Below are positions 51,307-60,509 of a DNA stretch of 64,000 nt, in pieces. Positions within the stretch are counted from its first letter, which is position 1; each line of letters starts with the position of its first letter. Made by a program: the position numbers and the translations under genes. Source of the stretch: DASQZT01 sp963728965 (GTDB lineage: Bacteria; Acidobacteriota; Terriglobia; Bryobacterales; Bryobacteraceae); NCBI GenBank assembly GCA_963728965.1, contig CAVSMH010000006.1, positions 1,674,001 to 1,738,000 of the forward strand, in the 5' to 3' direction. The notes under the pieces are model-generated. The model was not told where the DNA came from. It searched no databases and was given only the letters and a program-made list of their open reading frames with translations.

Positions 51307-52152
51307 TCAGTGGGTCATCGAATACACGATGTAGTTCACGCCCAGCCGGATCGCCAGGTTCGAAAACCGTTCCGGATACCACGCATCGTCGGCATATTCC
51401 CACGCGTCGCCGATATCGGAGTTGTATGAGATGGCCATCATGATGCGCCCCTTCTCGTCGTAGATGCCGCGCCAGTGGGCTCCCCTTCCGCTGCCCGGCG
51501 TGGAGCCGATGCCGTCCTTGTAGCCGTAGCGCAGGTGCGCCTGTCCCGGAACCTGGTATTTGTCCTTCAAGTCGTACACCAGTTGGAAAATGGGGTCGTC
51601 ATCCGGAATCTCCACGATCTGCTTTTCCGGAAATGCCTTTTTGATGCGGCTCTCGAACTCGTTCCATTCCGAATCGCCGTGGAGATCGTCGGCCATGAAG
51701 AAGCCGCCCCGCAACAGGTATTCCCGCAGCGCCTTGCCCTGTTTCTCGGTGAGTCCCCACTCGCCCACCTGCACCGCGTAGAGCCAGGGCCAGTCGTAGG
51801 CATCACCCTCATCCAGGTTCACCACCTGTTCCACGGAGCGAACGTGCAGTCGCGTGAGCCGCCGTACGGCCAACGCGAAATGACGATCGGCGCGCGGAAA
51901 ATCCTGGCTCCATAGCGAGAAGCCCGTGTGCCAGTCCGCATCCCGGCCGCGATACCCGTTCAGTGGCCCCGGCGGGAACATCAGCCGCGCAAACGCCCAC
52001 TCACAGGGTTGGTTGTAATCCGGCGGCAAGGGGATGTCGCCGAGCCGGTATTCGATGCCTGGAAACTCGCGGAACGGCCGCTGGAACGCCCACAGCGCGC
52101 CCAGAAACAGAAAACCCCATGCGGCTCGCCACACCACTGTCCCCCGCAGCAT
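51307..52152 (-). CDS. DUF4159 domain protein
   Basis: This 281-residue protein has an N-terminal hydrophobic segment (WGFLFLGALWAFQ), likely a signal peptide, and a DUF4159 domain (NQPCEWAFARLMFPPG, FALAVRRLTRLHV, EYLLRGGFFMADDLHGDSEW). Members sit in membrane-associated gene clusters in Acidobacteriota, Planctomycetota and others and have a flavodoxin-like fold. It is convergent with the CHAT gene and divergent from the TPR membrane protein gene by about 180 bp. Confidence 0.8.
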   Translation of the reverse strand: MLRGTVVWRAAWGFLFLGALWAFQRPFREFPGIEYRLGDIPLPPDYNQPCEWAFARLMFPPGPLNGYRGRDADWHTGFSLWSQDFPRADRHFALAVRRLTRLHVRSVEQVVNLDEGDAYDWPWLYAVQVGEWGLTEKQGKALREYLLRGGFFMADDLHGDSEWNEFESRIKKAFPEKQIVEIPDDDPIFQLVYDLKDKYQVPGQAHLRYGYKDGIGSTPGSGRGAHWRGIYDEKGRIMMAISYNSDIGDAWEYADDAWYPERFSNLAIRLGVNYIVYSMTH

Positions 52153-52333
52153 CCATCATCCTCGATAACCCGAGCATACCACCAGCCGGCTTTCACGGAG
52201 CGTTCTTCGCGCGCGGCTGCTACCGGGGCGCACCCGCCCTATCGGCCGAACTCGGAGCCCGCCAGGTAAGCCGGCACTCCCCTCAGCCAAACGACAAGTG
52301 GCCGCTTGCCATCTCTCCTGCTATCCTTCCGTT

Positions 52334-53473
52334 TTGGTACTCAATAGCAGACTGCTGCTGAGCCTGTGGTGGGAACCCGCCGCGGCCATGAGTGCGATTC
52401 TCGATCGCGGGAGCCTCCTGTACGCCAGCCTGGCCGTGCTGCTCACCACCTTTCTGCTCCAGGCGGGAATGGCACTGCCCTTCAGCTTCTATACGCCGCT
52501 GCTGGTCCTGGCCATCTTCTACGTGCCCGGTACGCTGCTGCTCGGCAGCCTGCTGGGCCGCATCGGCACGGTGAGCGTGGCCTTCGAGCGCGACTACACG
52601 CCGCTGCTCACCTGTACCGCCATGGCCTGGAGCGCCGCGCAACTGCCGCTCTTGCTGGCCGCTTGGACGGCGCCGCTTCCGGTATTCCTCGGGCTGGCCG
52701 CGCTCGCCCTCGGCTTCTTCCTGGTGCTGATGTTCTTCGCCGTGCGCTCGGTCTTCGGCACGGAGAACGGCGTGAGTGCCGCCATTGTGGGGCTTTCCTG
52801 GCTGCCCCTGGTAGCGGCTGCCCTTCTGTGGGCTCCGCTGTCGTTCCTGTTCCGCTGGATCGCCTCTCCGTTCTTCCTCTTCTACATCATCTATTTTCTG
52901 CGCGCCGACTTCGGCCGCCTTGGCTCCGGCCTGCGCAGCCGGCAGAGTTTCCGCCGCATGTTGGAGGCGGCCGCCATCAACCCGCACGATGGCGAAGCGC
53001 AGTATCAACTCGGGCTGATCCACCAGCAGCGCCGCCAGTACACCGAAGCCATCCGCCGCTTCCAGGCCGCCGTGGCCATCGATCCCACCGAGACCGATGC
53101 GCACTTTCAACTGGGCCGAATCGCGCGCGCGCAGGGCCGCCTCGACGATGCGCTGGCTCACCTCCAGACCGCCCTGGCCCAGGACGAAAAGCACAGCCTG
53201 GGCGAAGTGCACCGCGAAATCGCCGCCGTGTACCTGGCGCTCGGCCGGCCCGAGGAAGCCCGCCGCGAACTGGAAATCTACACCGATCGCCGCGCCTACG
53301 ATCCGGAGGGACTGTACTACCATGGCGAGGCGTTGGCTGCCCTGGGCCATCCGGCGGAGGCGCGCGAGATGTACACCCGCGCCGTGGAGGCCGCCCGCAC
53401 CGCCCCGCGCTACCGCCGCCGCTTCACCGCCAGGTGGAGCCGCCTGGCCCAGAAAAAGCTGCGCTCCCATTAA
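52334..53473 (+). CDS. Yip1-like membrane protein with TPR domain
   Basis: About 379 residues with an N-terminal Yip1-like five- or six-helix membrane region (residues about 30-200) followed by about four tetratricopeptide repeats (AAINPHDGEAQYQLGLIHQQ, AAVAIDPTETDAHFQLGRIA, and a third and fourth copy). The C-terminus is basic (RWSRLAQKKLRSH). I favour TTG at 52334, but ATG at 52388 is also possible; no clear ribosome site is visible. Function unknown; the TPR part presumably scaffolds partner proteins. It is convergent with the gph gene. Confidence 0.75.
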   Translation: MVLNSRLLLSLWWEPAAAMSAILDRGSLLYASLAVLLTTFLLQAGMALPFSFYTPLLVLAIFYVPGTLLLGSLLGRIGTVSVAFERDYTPLLTCTAMAWSAAQLPLLLAAWTAPLPVFLGLAALALGFFLVLMFFAVRSVFGTENGVSAAIVGLSWLPLVAAALLWAPLSFLFRWIASPFFLFYIIYFLRADFGRLGSGLRSRQSFRRMLEAAAINPHDGEAQYQLGLIHQQRRQYTEAIRRFQAAVAIDPTETDAHFQLGRIARAQGRLDDALAHLQTALAQDEKHSLGEVHREIAAVYLALGRPEEARRELEIYTDRRAYDPEGLYYHGEALAALGHPAEAREMYTRAVEAARTAPRYRRRFTARWSRLAQKKLRSH

Positions 53474-53549
53474 CCGCTAGCGGCGCAATCCCGATCCAGC
53501 GTACCAATGGAATCCCGCCGGGTTCGGCCCGTCCCTCCTTCGAATGTCG

Positions 53550-53574
53550 GGCCGGCAGCGATGAAAAGCCGGCC
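53550..53574. terminator. hairpin between convergent TPR and gph genes
   Basis: GGCCGGC (53550-53556) and GCCGGCC (53568-53574) form a 7-bp stem with an 11-base loop between converging genes. There is no T-run, so it may act as a weak bidirectional terminator. Confidence 0.35.
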
Positions 53575-53578
53575 GGCA

Positions 53579-54235
53579 TCAGGCGCGGGCTCTCGCCAGC
53601 ACCCACTCCGCCACTTCTTCCATCGTGTCCGCGAGCACGTCCGGAACCGGGTCGGCCAGCGATTCCGGCTGGAACCCGTAGGTCACACAGCAGCACGCAA
53701 TGCCCGCATTGCGCGCGGTATGCACGTCCACGGAACTGTCGCCCACCATCACGGTCGCTTCGCGGCCCGCCCCCGCCTCCTGCATGAGTGTCTCTACGCC
53801 GATCGGGTGCGGCTTCTTGAAATCGAAACTGTTTCCGCCGTACACCCGGAAGAAATGCGGCCCCACGCCGAGTCCCTCCACAATCGCGCGGCTCACGTTG
53901 ACCGGCTTGTTGGTCAGCACCGCCATCCGCTTTCCTGCCGAGCGCAGCCGGTCGAGCGATTCCCGCACGCCTGGATAGAGCACCGTGCAGTCGAGCTTAT
54001 GCTCCCGGTAAAACTCGAGAAAGAATTCGAGGGCTTCTTCCACCTGCGTTTCCGGCGCATCGGGACCGAGCGCCCGCCGGATCAACACCGGCGCGCCGCT
54101 GCCCACGTACGAATACACTCTCTCGTTGGTGAGTGCGCTCAAGCCCATATGCCTGCGTGTGGCGTTTACGGCATTGGCAAGGTCGAGCCTGGAATCGATC
54201 AGGGTGCCGTCGAGGTCGAAGATCAAAAGGTCCAT
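53579..54235 (-). CDS. gph: HAD-superfamily phosphoglycolate phosphatase-like
   Basis: This 218-residue protein is a Gph-type HAD hydrolase with the nucleophile Asp7 and acid Asp9 (FDLDGTLID), motif II Thr in AVLTNKP, the motif III Lys (KKPHP) and the motif IV acidic pair (MVGDSSVDV). It would hydrolyse phosphoglycolate or similar phosphomonoesters. It is the last gene of the purC-cvpA-fis-gph operon, starting 3 bases after fis. Substrate specificity is assumed from family and context. Confidence 0.87.
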   Translation of the reverse strand: MDLLIFDLDGTLIDSRLDLANAVNATRRHMGLSALTNERVYSYVGSGAPVLIRRALGPDAPETQVEEALEFFLEFYREHKLDCTVLYPGVRESLDRLRSAGKRMAVLTNKPVNVSRAIVEGLGVGPHFFRVYGGNSFDFKKPHPIGVETLMQEAGAGREATVMVGDSSVDVHTARNAGIACCCVTYGFQPESLADPVPDVLADTMEEVAEWVLARARA

Positions 54236-54238
54236 GAG

Positions 54239-54514
54239 TCAGGCGGCGCCCACGGATCTCTTGCGCGCGGCTCCGGACCGGGCTGCCGGCTTGCGCCGCG
54301 ACCGGCCGCGTCCGTTGGTGAGCCCGTATTCGGTCAGTTTTCGTTGCAGCGTGTTGCGATGAATCCCCAGTTGCTTGCTGGCGGCGCTCTGGTTGCCGCC
54401 TGCGCCTGCCATGGCCCTCTGAATCATGCTTCGTTCCAGAATCTCGATCGCTTCCGGAAGAAATACGTTCCCGTCGAAAAGCTGATCCACCAGCCCGTCA
54501 AATTTCTCTTTCAT
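54239..54514 (-). CDS. Fis-like HTH DNA-binding protein
   Basis: This 91-residue protein has the Fis-type helix-turn-helix (NQSAASKQLGIHRNTLQRKL) and a very basic tail (GRGRSRRKPAARSGAARKRS). It resembles the isolated C-terminal domain of NtrC activators more than the enterobacterial Fis protein. It overlaps the cvpA end by 17 bases and is followed by gph. It probably binds DNA as a nucleoid or local regulator. Confidence 0.82.
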   Translation of the reverse strand: MKEKFDGLVDQLFDGNVFLPEAIEILERSMIQRAMAGAGGNQSAASKQLGIHRNTLQRKLTEYGLTNGRGRSRRKPAARSGAARKRSVGAA

Positions 54515-55088
54515 GTTGTCCCTTTGCTATGCCGGGCACGCCCCGTATCCCCTTGCCCAACGCCTTGTCCCAGGCGTCCTTCACTCCCGCATACGTCTTG
54601 TGGAAGCTGTCCTTGAGTTCCCGGGGCGCCATCAGGACCACCACGCGCGCCGCATCTACCACGTAGGGCGCCGTGCGCGAATGGATCACCGCGGCAGGCG
54701 GCCGCTCACCCGGCGTAAACGCCATGATCCCGAGAATCACCGCCACCGCCACGAGAATCCCCCGCACCAGCCCGAACCCTGCGCCCAGCGCATGGTCGAA
54801 GATGGAAAGCCCCGTTACCCGCAAAAACTTCCCTACCACGAAACTGGCGGCGCCTCCGATCAGCATCACCCCACAGAACACCAGAAAGAAGCCCACCAGG
54901 TTGGCCGCCGATCGCGAACTGACGTAGGGTAACAGAAATGAGCCTGCCATTCCATAGAACCAAACGCCCATCACCAAAGCCAGTACGACTGATACCAGGC
55001 CGATCACTTCGCGCGAAAAGCCCTTGCGAAAGCTGGTTAGAATCGATGCGATCAGAATCAACAACAGTACTATATCGAGCCAGTTCAT
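54498..55088 (-). CDS. CvpA family membrane protein
   Basis: This 196-residue protein has four membrane segments (about 5-23, 28-48, 66-86 and 100-125) and the CvpA start MNWLDIVLLLILIASILTSF, then RKGFSREVIGL. CvpA proteins are linked with colicin V production and membrane stress; here the gene is coupled to purC (ATGA overlap at 55088-55085), as in many genomes where cvpA sits beside a purine gene (purF in E. coli). Confidence 0.86.
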   Translation of the reverse strand: MNWLDIVLLLILIASILTSFRKGFSREVIGLVSVVLALVMGVWFYGMAGSFLLPYVSSRSAANLVGFFLVFCGVMLIGGAASFVVGKFLRVTGLSIFDHALGAGFGLVRGILVAVAVILGIMAFTPGERPPAAVIHSRTAPYVVDAARVVVLMAPRELKDSFHKTYAGVKDAWDKALGKGIRGVPGIAKGQHEREI

Positions 55089-55984
55089 AGTTTCCTTCCC
55101 GTGATTGCGCGGTAGGCCTGACGATATTTTTCACTCGTCTTCTCCGCCACTTCAACCGGCAATACGGGCGCGGGAGGCTGTTTGTTCCACCGGATGGATT
55201 CCAGGTAGTCGCGGACGAATTGCTTATCGTAGGAAAACTGCGCTCCGCCGGGCCGGTACGTATCGGCCGGCCAGAATCGCGAGGAATCCGGCGTGAGCAC
55301 CTCGTCGCCGAGAATCAGCTCGCCCGCGGCGAACCCGAATTCGAATTTGGTATCCGCGATGATGATGCCCCGCGTCTCGGCATAGTGCGACGCCCGCGTA
55401 TAGATCGCCAGCGTGAGGTCCCGCAGCCGCTTCGCCAGGTCCTCGCCGATCAGCGAACACACGTGCTCGAACGAAACATTCTCGTCGTGTCCGGTCTGCG
55501 CCTTCGTCGCGGGAGTGAAGATCGGCTCGGGCAGTCGGGCGCTTTCCTCCAGCCCGGCTGGCAGCGGAATTCCGCAGACCGTCCCCTGCTGCCGGTACTC
55601 TTTCCATCCGGAGCCCGCCAGATAACCGCGCGCCACGCACTCGATTTCGATCATCTCCGCGCGGCGAACGAGCATCGAACGGCCTTCCAGCTGCGAGCGG
55701 AATCGCGGCAGCGGCTCCGGATAATCCTCGATGCGCGCGCCCAGGAAATGGTTCGGCGTCAGGTCCTTCAGGAACTCGAACCAGAAAATCGAAAGCTGCG
55801 TGAGTACCCTGCCTTTGTCGGGGATGCCGGTGGGCAGAATATAGTCGAAAGCGGAGATCCGGTCGGTCGCGACGATCAGCAGCTTGCCGTCAACGCGATA
55901 TACGTCGCGCACCTTTCCTCGTGCCTGACGCTCGACGCCTTCGAAATTCGTTTCTAGAATGATGCCGTTGGTGGTGGGTTGCAC
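55085..55984 (-). CDS. purC: SAICAR synthase PurC
   Basis: This 299-residue enzyme joins CAIR and aspartate with ATP in purine biosynthesis. Seen motifs are GKVRDVYRVDGKLLIVATDRISAFD split at GKVRDVY and SAFDYILPTGIPDKG, RAEMIEIECVARGYLAGSGW, and the GIIIADTKFEFG-type block. The start is GTG at 55984 with GAAGG upstream. Its stop overlaps the cvpA start. It is the first gene of the operon. Confidence 0.95.
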   Translation of the reverse strand: MQPTTNGIILETNFEGVERQARGKVRDVYRVDGKLLIVATDRISAFDYILPTGIPDKGRVLTQLSIFWFEFLKDLTPNHFLGARIEDYPEPLPRFRSQLEGRSMLVRRAEMIEIECVARGYLAGSGWKEYRQQGTVCGIPLPAGLEESARLPEPIFTPATKAQTGHDENVSFEHVCSLIGEDLAKRLRDLTLAIYTRASHYAETRGIIIADTKFEFGFAAGELILGDEVLTPDSSRFWPADTYRPGGAQFSYDKQFVRDYLESIRWNKQPPAPVLPVEVAEKTSEKYRQAYRAITGRKL

Positions 55985-56036
55985 GTTACCTTCGGTCTTT
56001 ATCGGGGGAGTAAAGAAAGATGATAACCCCGGATGA

Positions 56037-57374
56037 TCAATCCGGCAACCCGCGATGCGTGTTTAGCCAGGACAACGTGTCTCTGGCTGTGGTCTCCAGC
56101 TCATTTCGCGCTTTGGCCCATTCGCTGCTGCTGGTTTCGGCGGGCCGGTTTTCAGGCCTGAAATAGGCCTCCACGGCTTCCCGTAGCGATCGTGCCGCGG
56201 CGCCTCCTGTCGCGTGCTGGACTGCTGTCACGTGCGCCAGCTTTTGCAAATTCTTGGCGGTGAGATAGCAGGCCAGGATCATCTGCCGCGGATCCTGAAA
56301 CGCAATATCCGCCGGCGAGACCAGCAGAAGTCTGGCGGAGTCCACCACTTTCACCGGCTGTCGCACGCCATCGAACGCAATGATGTAGTAGTAGCGGCGG
56401 TCGTCCTGAAAATCCGAGCTGGGATAGCGGTGGCTCCACAGGTCCAGGCTGGCAATCGCTTTTGCGTAGCTGCCCCCGTTGACCTCGGCAATCGCCACGC
56501 TGGCCAGCCGTTCCTCCCGGGAGTCCCGGAACTTCTTCTCGCGGCCGCCGGCGGGCACGCGGGCCTCCCGGGGCCGCGGGCTGGTCGAGGGAGCCGCGCC
56601 CGCGAGGTTGGTGCCTTTCGCCGCCGGGATCGCTGGCGCTCCTGTTGCCGCGGCATGACTCCGCCGGTCGCGTTCCCGTATCACGATCCCGGTGTACACC
56701 GGCACCGGGTAGGGCACCACCTCGGGTGGGGGCGGATCGGCCGCCGGCTCGGTGACCACCAATACCGGCGCCGGCGCGGGAGGAGGATTCACCACCACCA
56801 TCGACGGGCTGGCGTTGCTCACGAACGTAACTCCATCCACCAGCGGCAGCACCCGCTGGCGCATCGCATTGCGCAGCGGGCGGACTGCGTCCAGCCGGCT
56901 GGCGAACAGGGCGGGCGAGGGCAGCGCCGTCACAAACGTGGCCGACCGCAACGGCTCCTTCGGGCGCGCCGTAAACCCCGCCGGGTCGATCACCGCGGCG
57001 TCCGCTTCCAACGCCGCGAACGTGGTCCAGGCATCCAGATACGCCTGGCCGGTGAAATACGCCAGCCCCCGATCGAGCGACAGCATGGTGATGCGCTGCC
57101 CCGTGGACAGCCGCGAATAGTCCGAGATCTCGCACTGCGAATCCGCTCCCATGCGCCACGCGGAGCCTTGATCGAGCTCGATTTCCACCCGCGATGAAGC
57201 TCCGGTCCGCACCCGGGTAGACTCCGGCAGCGGAAGATTGCGTGCCGAGGACATCCAGTCGTCGGCGGCGGTGAGTTGCACCTCCACCGTGCCGGCCAAC
57301 TCCCCCAGCCGGGCATAGCGGGCCTGCGCTGCCACCAGCGCGGCCGGAATCAACAGCAGCGTAAGGCGCCTCAT
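56037..57374 (-). CDS. FecR-like domain protein
   Basis: This 445-residue exported protein has a signal peptide (MRRLTLLLIPAALVAAQ) and a FecR-type beta domain (residues about 25-130: GTVEVQLTAADDWM, RVRTGASSRVEIELDQGSAW). A Pro-rich linker (200-230) and a basic disordered stretch (240-290) separate it from a helical C-terminal part with a TPR-like block (AIASLDLWSHRYPSSDF). The function is unknown; these proteins are common in Acidobacteriota, often near sigma-factor systems. It is 71 bp from rnr on the other strand. Confidence 0.75.
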   Translation of the reverse strand: MRRLTLLLIPAALVAAQARYARLGELAGTVEVQLTAADDWMSSARNLPLPESTRVRTGASSRVEIELDQGSAWRMGADSQCEISDYSRLSTGQRITMLSLDRGLAYFTGQAYLDAWTTFAALEADAAVIDPAGFTARPKEPLRSATFVTALPSPALFASRLDAVRPLRNAMRQRVLPLVDGVTFVSNASPSMVVVNPPPAPAPVLVVTEPAADPPPPEVVPYPVPVYTGIVIRERDRRSHAAATGAPAIPAAKGTNLAGAAPSTSPRPREARVPAGGREKKFRDSREERLASVAIAEVNGGSYAKAIASLDLWSHRYPSSDFQDDRRYYYIIAFDGVRQPVKVVDSARLLLVSPADIAFQDPRQMILACYLTAKNLQKLAHVTAVQHATGGAAARSLREAVEAYFRPENRPAETSSSEWAKARNELETTARDTLSWLNTHRGLPD

Positions 57375-57445
57375 GGCAATTCCGAGCCTACCTGAAAACC
57401 ATGACGGCGGGGGAACTCCGCCCGTTGTAAGTAAAATCGAAATAT

Positions 57446-59746
57446 ATGATGGATGCGGCCCTGCTGGATCACATTGCCCGCCTGCCGCACGCCCGCGGAT
57501 CCTTCAAACAACTGGTGCGCGAACTGTCAGCCAGGGGCGAGCGGCGCGTTGACCTCGAAACCGCCCTGGCCCGACTCGCCGCGCGCGGCGACCTCATCGA
57601 GTTGCGGTCCGGCCAGTTCGCCGTCACCGCCCGCAGCCGTGAATTCGCCACCGGACGCCTCCACATGCATCGCGACGGCTACGGCTTTCTCATCTCCGAC
57701 CACCCTATCGATGGCATCTCGGGCGACATCTTCATTCCGCCCGAGTCGGCCGCTAAAGCCATGCATGGCGACCGCGTAGTGGTCCGCATCGCGCGCATCG
57801 AAGCCGATGGCAAGGCCGACGGCGAAATCGTTAAGGTCCTGCAGCGCGCGCACCCGACCGTGGTCGGCGAATTCCGCATCGGTCGCCGCGGACAGTACGT
57901 CGTGCCCCACGACGATCGCATCCAACAGTGGATCGATATTCCGGACGGCCTCGAGATCCCCGCCCCGGCCCCGGAGTTGGACCGCATTGGCGTCGCTGCC
58001 CCCCAGGTTGCCTCGGTGGAAGAGCTCGACGGAATGGTCGTCAATGTCGAATTGCTGGAGTACCCGCAGCGCGGTTCGAGCCCCGTCGGCCGGGTCATCG
58101 AGATCCTCGGACATCCCGACGATTTCGGCGTCGATGTCGAAGTCGTCATCCGCAAACACCACCTGCCCCACCGCTTCCCGCCGGAAGTCGTCGAGCAGGC
58201 ACAGGCTATCCTGAACGTCATCACCACCGCCGAGCTCGAAGGCCGCCGCGACTTCCGCGCCATCGATATCGTTACCATCGACGGCGAAACCGCGCGCGAT
58301 TTCGACGATGCCGTGTGGGTGGACCGCCTCCCCAACGGCAACTTCGCCCTCCACGTCCACATCGCCGACGTCAGCCACTACGTCCGCCCCGGTACCCCCA
58401 TCGATCTCGAGGCCCGCCTGCGCGGCACCAGCGTCTACTTCCCCGACCGTGCTGTTCCGATGCTGCCCTTCGAGCTGTCCACCAACATCTGTTCCCTCAA
58501 CCCGCGTCAGGACCGCCTGGTGCTCTCCGCCCTGCTCGAAATCGATCACCAGGGCCAGGCCGTGGCGCAGACCTTCACGCCCGGCGTCATCCGCAGCGTC
58601 GAGCGCATGACCTACACCGATGTGCACCGCCTCCTCGAAGGCGATGCCGGCCTGCGCGACCGCTACCGCCCGCTGGTGGAGCGCTTCGAGCTGATGCGGG
58701 AGCTTGCGTTGATCCTGAACCGCAAGCGTGTGCGCCGCGGCTCCATTGATTTCGACCTCCCCGAGCCGCTCATCGAATTCGACCAGTGGGGCGCTATGAC
58801 CGGCGTCACCCGCGCCCCGCGCAACATCGCCCACCGCCTGATCGAGGAGTTCATGCTGGCCGCCAACGAGGCCGTCGCGGCCCACCTCGAGCACACCGTG
58901 GACACTTCCATCTACCGCATCCACGAGAAGCCCGACCCGAAGCGCGTGATGGAATTCGAAGAAGTGGCCGCCCACTTCGGGTACTCCCTGGGCGTGGGAG
59001 CTATCCCCGTGAAGAAGTTTCGCTACACCGACAAGCATCGCGACGGCACTAAGAAGGGCCGCGACATCGTGCTGGCCGATTCGGGTCTGCGCCTCTCCTC
59101 GCGGCAGTACCAAAAGCTGGTAGCCAGGATCGAAGGCAAGCCCGAGGAGCGCATCCTCAGCTACCTCATGCTGCGTTCGCTCAAGCAGGCGCGGTACAGT
59201 ACCGCCAACGTGGGCCACTTCGCCCTGGCCGCCGATGTGTATACCCACTTCACCTCTCCCATTCGCCGCTATCCCGATTTGATCGTGCACCGCCTGATGC
59301 GCGCGTCGGCGCCCTCCGATCTGCCCCGCATCGCCGACGAGTGCTCCGAATCCGAGCGGCGCGCGAGCGATGCCGAACGCGAATTGGTCGAGTGGAAAAA
59401 GGTGAAGTTCATGGCCGCCCGCGTGGGTGAAGATTTCGCGGCTCTCGTCATCAGCACCGCCAGGTACGGGCTCTTCGTGGAGCTCTCGGACCTCTTCGTC
59501 GAAGGCCTGGTGCCCATCGACACCCTGCCCGGCGATCAGTACGTCTACCACGAGAACGTCCGCAAGATCGTCGGCAAGCGCACCCGCCGCGAATTCTCCA
59601 TCGGTGACCGCGTGCGCGTCCTGCTGGACCGCGTCGATGCCAACGAACGCAAGCTCCAGTTCTCGCTCTACCAGGAGGAGCCCAAACCGTCGCGTCCGCG
59701 CTCCCGCCGTAAGTCTCCTGGCGAGGGTTTCACCAGCTCCACTTGA
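57446..59746 (+). CDS. rnr: ribonuclease R
   Basis: This 766-residue 3'-to-5' exoribonuclease has an N-terminal HTH/OB region (residues 1-200, cold-shock-like), the RNB catalytic domain (about 250-580) with the active-site pattern Asp279, Asp285, Asp287, Asp288 (the spacing of E. coli Asp272/278/280/281) and a C-terminal S1 domain (about 655-740, LVISTARYGLFVELSD). It degrades structured RNA. Two ATGs at 57446 and 57449 are possible, with no clear ribosome site ahead. Ends with a basic tail. Confidence 0.95.
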   Translation: MMDAALLDHIARLPHARGSFKQLVRELSARGERRVDLETALARLAARGDLIELRSGQFAVTARSREFATGRLHMHRDGYGFLISDHPIDGISGDIFIPPESAAKAMHGDRVVVRIARIEADGKADGEIVKVLQRAHPTVVGEFRIGRRGQYVVPHDDRIQQWIDIPDGLEIPAPAPELDRIGVAAPQVASVEELDGMVVNVELLEYPQRGSSPVGRVIEILGHPDDFGVDVEVVIRKHHLPHRFPPEVVEQAQAILNVITTAELEGRRDFRAIDIVTIDGETARDFDDAVWVDRLPNGNFALHVHIADVSHYVRPGTPIDLEARLRGTSVYFPDRAVPMLPFELSTNICSLNPRQDRLVLSALLEIDHQGQAVAQTFTPGVIRSVERMTYTDVHRLLEGDAGLRDRYRPLVERFELMRELALILNRKRVRRGSIDFDLPEPLIEFDQWGAMTGVTRAPRNIAHRLIEEFMLAANEAVAAHLEHTVDTSIYRIHEKPDPKRVMEFEEVAAHFGYSLGVGAIPVKKFRYTDKHRDGTKKGRDIVLADSGLRLSSRQYQKLVARIEGKPEERILSYLMLRSLKQARYSTANVGHFALAADVYTHFTSPIRRYPDLIVHRLMRASAPSDLPRIADECSESERRASDAERELVEWKKVKFMAARVGEDFAALVISTARYGLFVELSDLFVEGLVPIDTLPGDQYVYHENVRKIVGKRTRREFSIGDRVRVLLDRVDANERKLQFSLYQEEPKPSRPRSRRKSPGEGFTSST

Positions 59747-59757
59747 TCCCTGCGGCA

Positions 59758-59773
59758 GCCGGCTCGAGCCGGC
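59758..59773 (+). terminator. palindromic hairpin after rnr
   Basis: GCCGGCTCGAGCCGGC is a perfect 16-bp palindrome 11 bases after the rnr stop. It can form a stem but has no T-run, so it is only a candidate terminator. Confidence 0.35.
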
Positions 59774-59811
59774 GGGCCGCCGGTGCGGGGGTAGAATGAA
59801 CCCGTAGACGG

Positions 59812-60459
59812 ATGACCTCGGACGACCTCGTGCTCATTTCCGGCGGCGAATTTCTCATGGGACAGGAAGACGGCCGCGATGAAGAACGGCCGGTCCACCG
59901 GGTCGTGCTCGCGCCCTTCCGGCTGTGCCGCTTTGCCGTGACCAACGCCGACTTCGCGGCCTTTCGCCGCTTCGACTTCACCTGCCCGAACCTTCCGGTC
60001 ACTTCGGTGAGCTGGTTCGATGCCGTGGATTACTGCGCATGGCTGTCGAAGCGATGGGGCTCCCGGGTGCGCCTGCCCACCGAAGCCGAATGGGAATTCG
60101 CCGCCCGCGGCGGCATGGAGCAGAAGCTGTACCCGTGGGGCAACGACCCGGTCACTGCGCGCGCGGGTTACGCCGGCCGATGGCTCCAGGGCCCCGAGCC
60201 GATCGCCACCTCCGCGCCCAATGCCTACGGTCTCTATGACCTCTGCGAAAACGTCCACGAATGGTGCGCCGATTGGTACGACCCGCGGTACTATGCCGTC
60301 TCTCCGCTGGAGAACCCTCGCGGTCCCGAAAGCGGCACACGCCGCGCCTCCCGCGGCGGGGCCTGGCGCCATCACATTAAGATTGCGCGCTGTGCCGCCC
60401 GCAGCAGCATCCCGCCTGAATTCCGCTACGCCGATTACGGCTTCCGGGTAGCCGTATAG
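59812..60459 (+). CDS. SUMF1/FGE-fold protein lacking one catalytic Cys
   Basis: This 215-residue protein has the formylglycine-generating-enzyme fold (GGEFLMGQEDG, VTSVSWFDAVDYCAWL, RLPTEAEWEFAARGG, GLYDLCENVHEWCADW). The C-terminal block GGAWRHHIKIARCAAR has a Cys only at the second of the two active-site positions of true FGEs, so copper-dependent Cys oxidation is unlikely. It may be a non-enzymatic or differently acting member of the fold, for example like the C-type-lectin-like sulfatase-modifying-factor domains in kinases. Follows rnr by 65 bases. Confidence 0.85.
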   Translation: MTSDDLVLISGGEFLMGQEDGRDEERPVHRVVLAPFRLCRFAVTNADFAAFRRFDFTCPNLPVTSVSWFDAVDYCAWLSKRWGSRVRLPTEAEWEFAARGGMEQKLYPWGNDPVTARAGYAGRWLQGPEPIATSAPNAYGLYDLCENVHEWCADWYDPRYYAVSPLENPRGPESGTRRASRGGAWRHHIKIARCAARSSIPPEFRYADYGFRVAV

Positions 60460-60509
60460 GCATGCGCCCGGACCCGACCCGTTCGCTGCGTCCCAACGCC
60501 GGCGACCGC

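Noticed and set aside
57527..59551. A 674-codon minus-strand frame inside rnr
   Set aside because: RNase R is unambiguous on the plus strand with intact catalytic residues; the antisense frame shows no protein family.
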